The position numbers were made by a program, and so were the translations under genes. A stretch of 64,000 bases of DNA from CAYVTV01 sp964563105 (lineage in GTDB: Bacteria; Bacteroidota; Bacteroidia; Bacteroidales; GCA-2748055): assembly GCA_964563105.1 (NCBI GenBank), contig CAZLXM010000005.1, positions 8,273 through 72,272 on the forward strand. Reading direction: 5' to 3'. Below are positions 61,975-64,000 of the stretch, piece after piece. Each line of letters begins with the position of its first letter. Positions within the stretch are counted from its first letter, which is position 1. A model generated the notes under the pieces. The model had not been told where the DNA came from, did no database searches, and worked only from the letters and a program-made list of their open reading frames with translations.

Positions 61975-63936
61975 CTATATTTTAAAGGATAAAGTTAATC
62001 CCAACATTTCTTTAAACTGTATTTTTGGCTCCATCTTTTTACTTCCATCCGGAAGAAGGACAGGTTCATTATTTTTATCCAAAACGGGGAATAGAACATC
62101 ATCATCATAGATCAGATGGAGATTCAGCCGAACAGTAAAATACCAATTAATACGTTTAGACAAATCTATTTCCCAGTCTACATCTATGTTTTCGGGTTTA
62201 TTGAAATAATTTGTAAATAAACGGATCGTATTAACAATATTCAGGTCTTCTTTTAATTTCAAAATATTTTTAATTAATAACTGGCCCCCCATCTCCTGTT
62301 TGGCACGTTTATCCAGGTCAATACCATGTGCTTTTTGATTTATTCTGGCTGTATCAAGGACAAAAGTATTTTTATATGAAAGAATAGATAAGTTTATGCT
62401 GTTATTTTTGTCCGGCAGGTATTCCATACCCACACCTAAGGTAAAAGTCCCCGGATTGAGAAATTTGGAAACAACAACTGAGTCATTGGGATATTTATAC
62501 CCTTTGGCAATTTGATGTTTCATATAGAAGACCGAGCTAAAATCTATTTTATTGAACAGGTTTTTGTTGAATTGAGAATTAAATTCAAGCATATCGGTAG
62601 TTTTTCTTAATCCATTCTGGTCAGTAAAAATAGATCCGTATCTTAATCTGGCGTTATTATTCCATTTGGTTTTTGCTTCTGTGTTCGTATAATTTGCTAA
62701 GGTGCTTATATCAAGGGAATTGGCCAGCGAGCTCTCTCCCCCTTTAGACCAGTTTGAAAGATGCGTCTGATTTAATGTAAATAAACTTGTTAATCCAAAT
62801 TTCCAGTAAACCGGAATAGTTTTTAGCGGTTCTACTTTCGCAAGTGTCCTTAAAGGTTTTAGTGTTGTTATTGGTATATTATCAGCTGATTTTTTTTCAA
62901 TCCTGCTTAAATCTATGTCTTCTTCGAGAACCAGGGTAAGATCATCTTTGGCGGGGTTTCCTATCCAAATTGTTATTGAATCATTTTTTGAGTTTTTAAC
63001 CCAAAATCTGTATAAATCATCTTTTCCTGTTGATAACCAAAAAGGGGTTCTATTTCCATCTATATCATTAATGTATAAAAGTATAGAGTCCCGCTTGTTT
63101 GTATAAGCCAGCAATGTATCTACGGCAATACGTAATGAATCGGGCATACCTTGTCCGGGAATAATGTAAAAAGGGGACCCTTCATTTGCCATAATAACCT
63201 CATAAGTTTCAGACATCACTATTTTTGAGGAATCTGAAAGAAACTTGACAGATATTTTGCTATCTGGCGGTAACAGGGGAGGAGTGATTTGTTTGTCGGA
63301 AACATTGTACATCTGAATATTTAGTGATTTAAGATAAACAGTATCAATAAGAACTTCTGAAATAGTATCTTTTTGTTCCAGAATAGAATCAACAAATGAT
63401 TCTAAAGCAGGGATACTATCCACATATTCATAAATAGATGTATCAATAGCTTTCATTACTATAGTCTTTTGAGTAATGAAAGGAGGCCGGGTCAAAATTT
63501 TGTTATCAAGTATAAAGGTAGAATCATTAAGCCATATTAAAGGGATAGTATCTTTTTTAATAATTTCTTGAAGTTTCGGATCAATGGATTTATAGTCAAA
63601 GTTCTTTAATCGGTTTCTGACGCTGTCAAAAGGCTCATTATAATGATCAATAAGCCTTACCAATGTAAGTCTCATAGTATCACCGGATATCCTCCATAAG
63701 CTATCCAGTCCCAAAAGATGAATTATGTATTCAGATGCAGATGAGTCACTAAAAGTAACCGAATGTGCAAAAATCGTATCGCTTTGAGTAAATACTTCCT
63801 TATCCGGGGTTAAATCATTTTTTTCTTCTGTCCGGGTTTCTTTTTTTTCCGGCAAATTCTTTTTCTCTTCTGTTTGTGATAATGTTTTAAATACTGTAAA
63901 TGATCCTAAAATTAGAAATACAATAATTCTTCGCAT
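61975..63936 (-). CDS. DUF3078 outer-membrane-like protein with long N-terminal region
   Basis: 653 residues with a signal peptide (1-~20). The first ~370 residues are polar, Ser/Thr/Asp-rich and repeat-like with no named domain; the region rich in 'DTI' phrases may be beta-rich. The last ~280 residues match DUF3078: LTSLFTLNQTHLSNWSKGGESS (~383-404), followed by barrel-like strands and a C-terminal TLSFKI ending. DUF3078 proteins of Bacteroidota are thought to be outer-membrane or secreted, with unknown function. It converges with the TPR gene (4 bases between stops). Confidence 0.75.
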   Translation of the reverse strand: MRRIIVFLILGSFTVFKTLSQTEEKKNLPEKKETRTEEKNDLTPDKEVFTQSDTIFAHSVTFSDSSASEYIIHLLGLDSLWRISGDTMRLTLVRLIDHYNEPFDSVRNRLKNFDYKSIDPKLQEIIKKDTIPLIWLNDSTFILDNKILTRPPFITQKTIVMKAIDTSIYEYVDSIPALESFVDSILEQKDTISEVLIDTVYLKSLNIQMYNVSDKQITPPLLPPDSKISVKFLSDSSKIVMSETYEVIMANEGSPFYIIPGQGMPDSLRIAVDTLLAYTNKRDSILLYINDIDGNRTPFWLSTGKDDLYRFWVKNSKNDSITIWIGNPAKDDLTLVLEEDIDLSRIEKKSADNIPITTLKPLRTLAKVEPLKTIPVYWKFGLTSLFTLNQTHLSNWSKGGESSLANSLDISTLANYTNTEAKTKWNNNARLRYGSIFTDQNGLRKTTDMLEFNSQFNKNLFNKIDFSSVFYMKHQIAKGYKYPNDSVVVSKFLNPGTFTLGVGMEYLPDKNNSINLSILSYKNTFVLDTARINQKAHGIDLDKRAKQEMGGQLLIKNILKLKEDLNIVNTIRLFTNYFNKPENIDVDWEIDLSKRINWYFTVRLNLHLIYDDDVLFPVLDKNNEPVLLPDGSKKMEPKIQFKEMLGLTLSFKI

Positions 63937-64000
63937 AATGATTAATTAATTAGGGTTTGGTGAATAAGTCATTTTGTTTTTACCAATACAAATTCATTTC

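Noticed and set aside
1..64000. CRISPR arrays, insertion sequences, prophage or att sites
   Set aside because: No regularly spaced repeat, transposase, integrase, phage gene or tRNA-adjacent direct repeat was seen.

Overview
The window is a stretch of AT-rich chromosome from a member of the Bacteroidota, probably close to the Bacteroidales/Marinilabiliales. Four things support this. It carries a fused LpxC-FabZ enzyme. It encodes type IX secretion/gliding proteins (a SprE/PorW-like lipoprotein, PorX and GldH). Lineage-typical families (DUF4837, DUF3078, DUF6807) are present. Several genes are preceded by the Bacteroidota -7 promoter element TAnnTTTG, twice with an upstream TTTG. Two runs of N (18341-18371 and 43128-43168) interrupt pgk and dprA, so this is a draft assembly. 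No IS element, prophage, integrase, CRISPR array or rRNA was recognised.

Layout. 1-10465 is accessory: the tail of a SusE/F-neighbourhood surface protein, an M28 peptidase, formate-tetrahydrofolate ligase (fhs), and then on the other strand a uroporphyrinogen-decarboxylase-like methyltransferase, a sialidase-fold secreted protein, a GH78 alpha-L-rhamnosidase lipoprotein and a DUF6807 lipoprotein. 10515-12659 holds folB and glnS. 12735-18079 (minus) is a compact housekeeping run: holB, ricT, gldH, trmB, an alkyltransferase-like protein, mrp and nfu. 18251-28995 (plus) holds pgk, lepA, the SprE/PorW-PorX secretion pair, tsaE, alanine dehydrogenase, a lipoprotein and a lytic transglycosylase, facing speA on the minus strand. 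31064-39471 (plus) holds a DUF4837 lipoprotein, a leucyl aminopeptidase, pdxA, an HD phosphohydrolase and the lipid A genes lpxD, lpxC-fabZ and lpxA. 39474-42357 (minus) is pfkA, a lipoprotein and thiL. dprA, tatD and tRNA-Ser(GGA) follow, then an ExbB/4-TM/ExbD/ExbD energising module. 48105-57330 is mostly minus strand: a flippase-like membrane protein with a GT2 enzyme, a CarH-like MerR/cobalamin regulator, an O-methyltransferase with an M16 protease, tRNA-Phe(GAA) on the plus strand, folD, a DUF1858 protein, a DUF438-like PAS protein, an alpha/beta hydrolase and CorA. 57563-60570 (plus) is a small YceI / outer-membrane-barrel / YceI-like / Rrf2 operon. A TPR protein and a DUF3078 protein close the window.

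Features most worth a second look. (1) The fhs leader at about 3798-3988 contains an intrinsic terminator on the fhs strand and a competing-helix arrangement resembling an attenuator or riboswitch; no known class was recognised. (2) A CarH-type B12 photoreceptor-like regulator keeps the W-x9-EH and ExHxxG motifs, lacks the His that caps cobalt in the light state, and has no carotenoid genes nearby. (3) The YceI-barrel-YceI-like-Rrf2 operon is followed by a Crp/Fnr-type palindrome placed at an activator-like distance from the next promoter. (4) A DUF1858 and a PAS (DUF438-type) protein are adjacent but separate and lack the hemerythrin domain usually found with them. (5) Perfect dyads overlie the promoter of the HD gene and the start codon of dprA.
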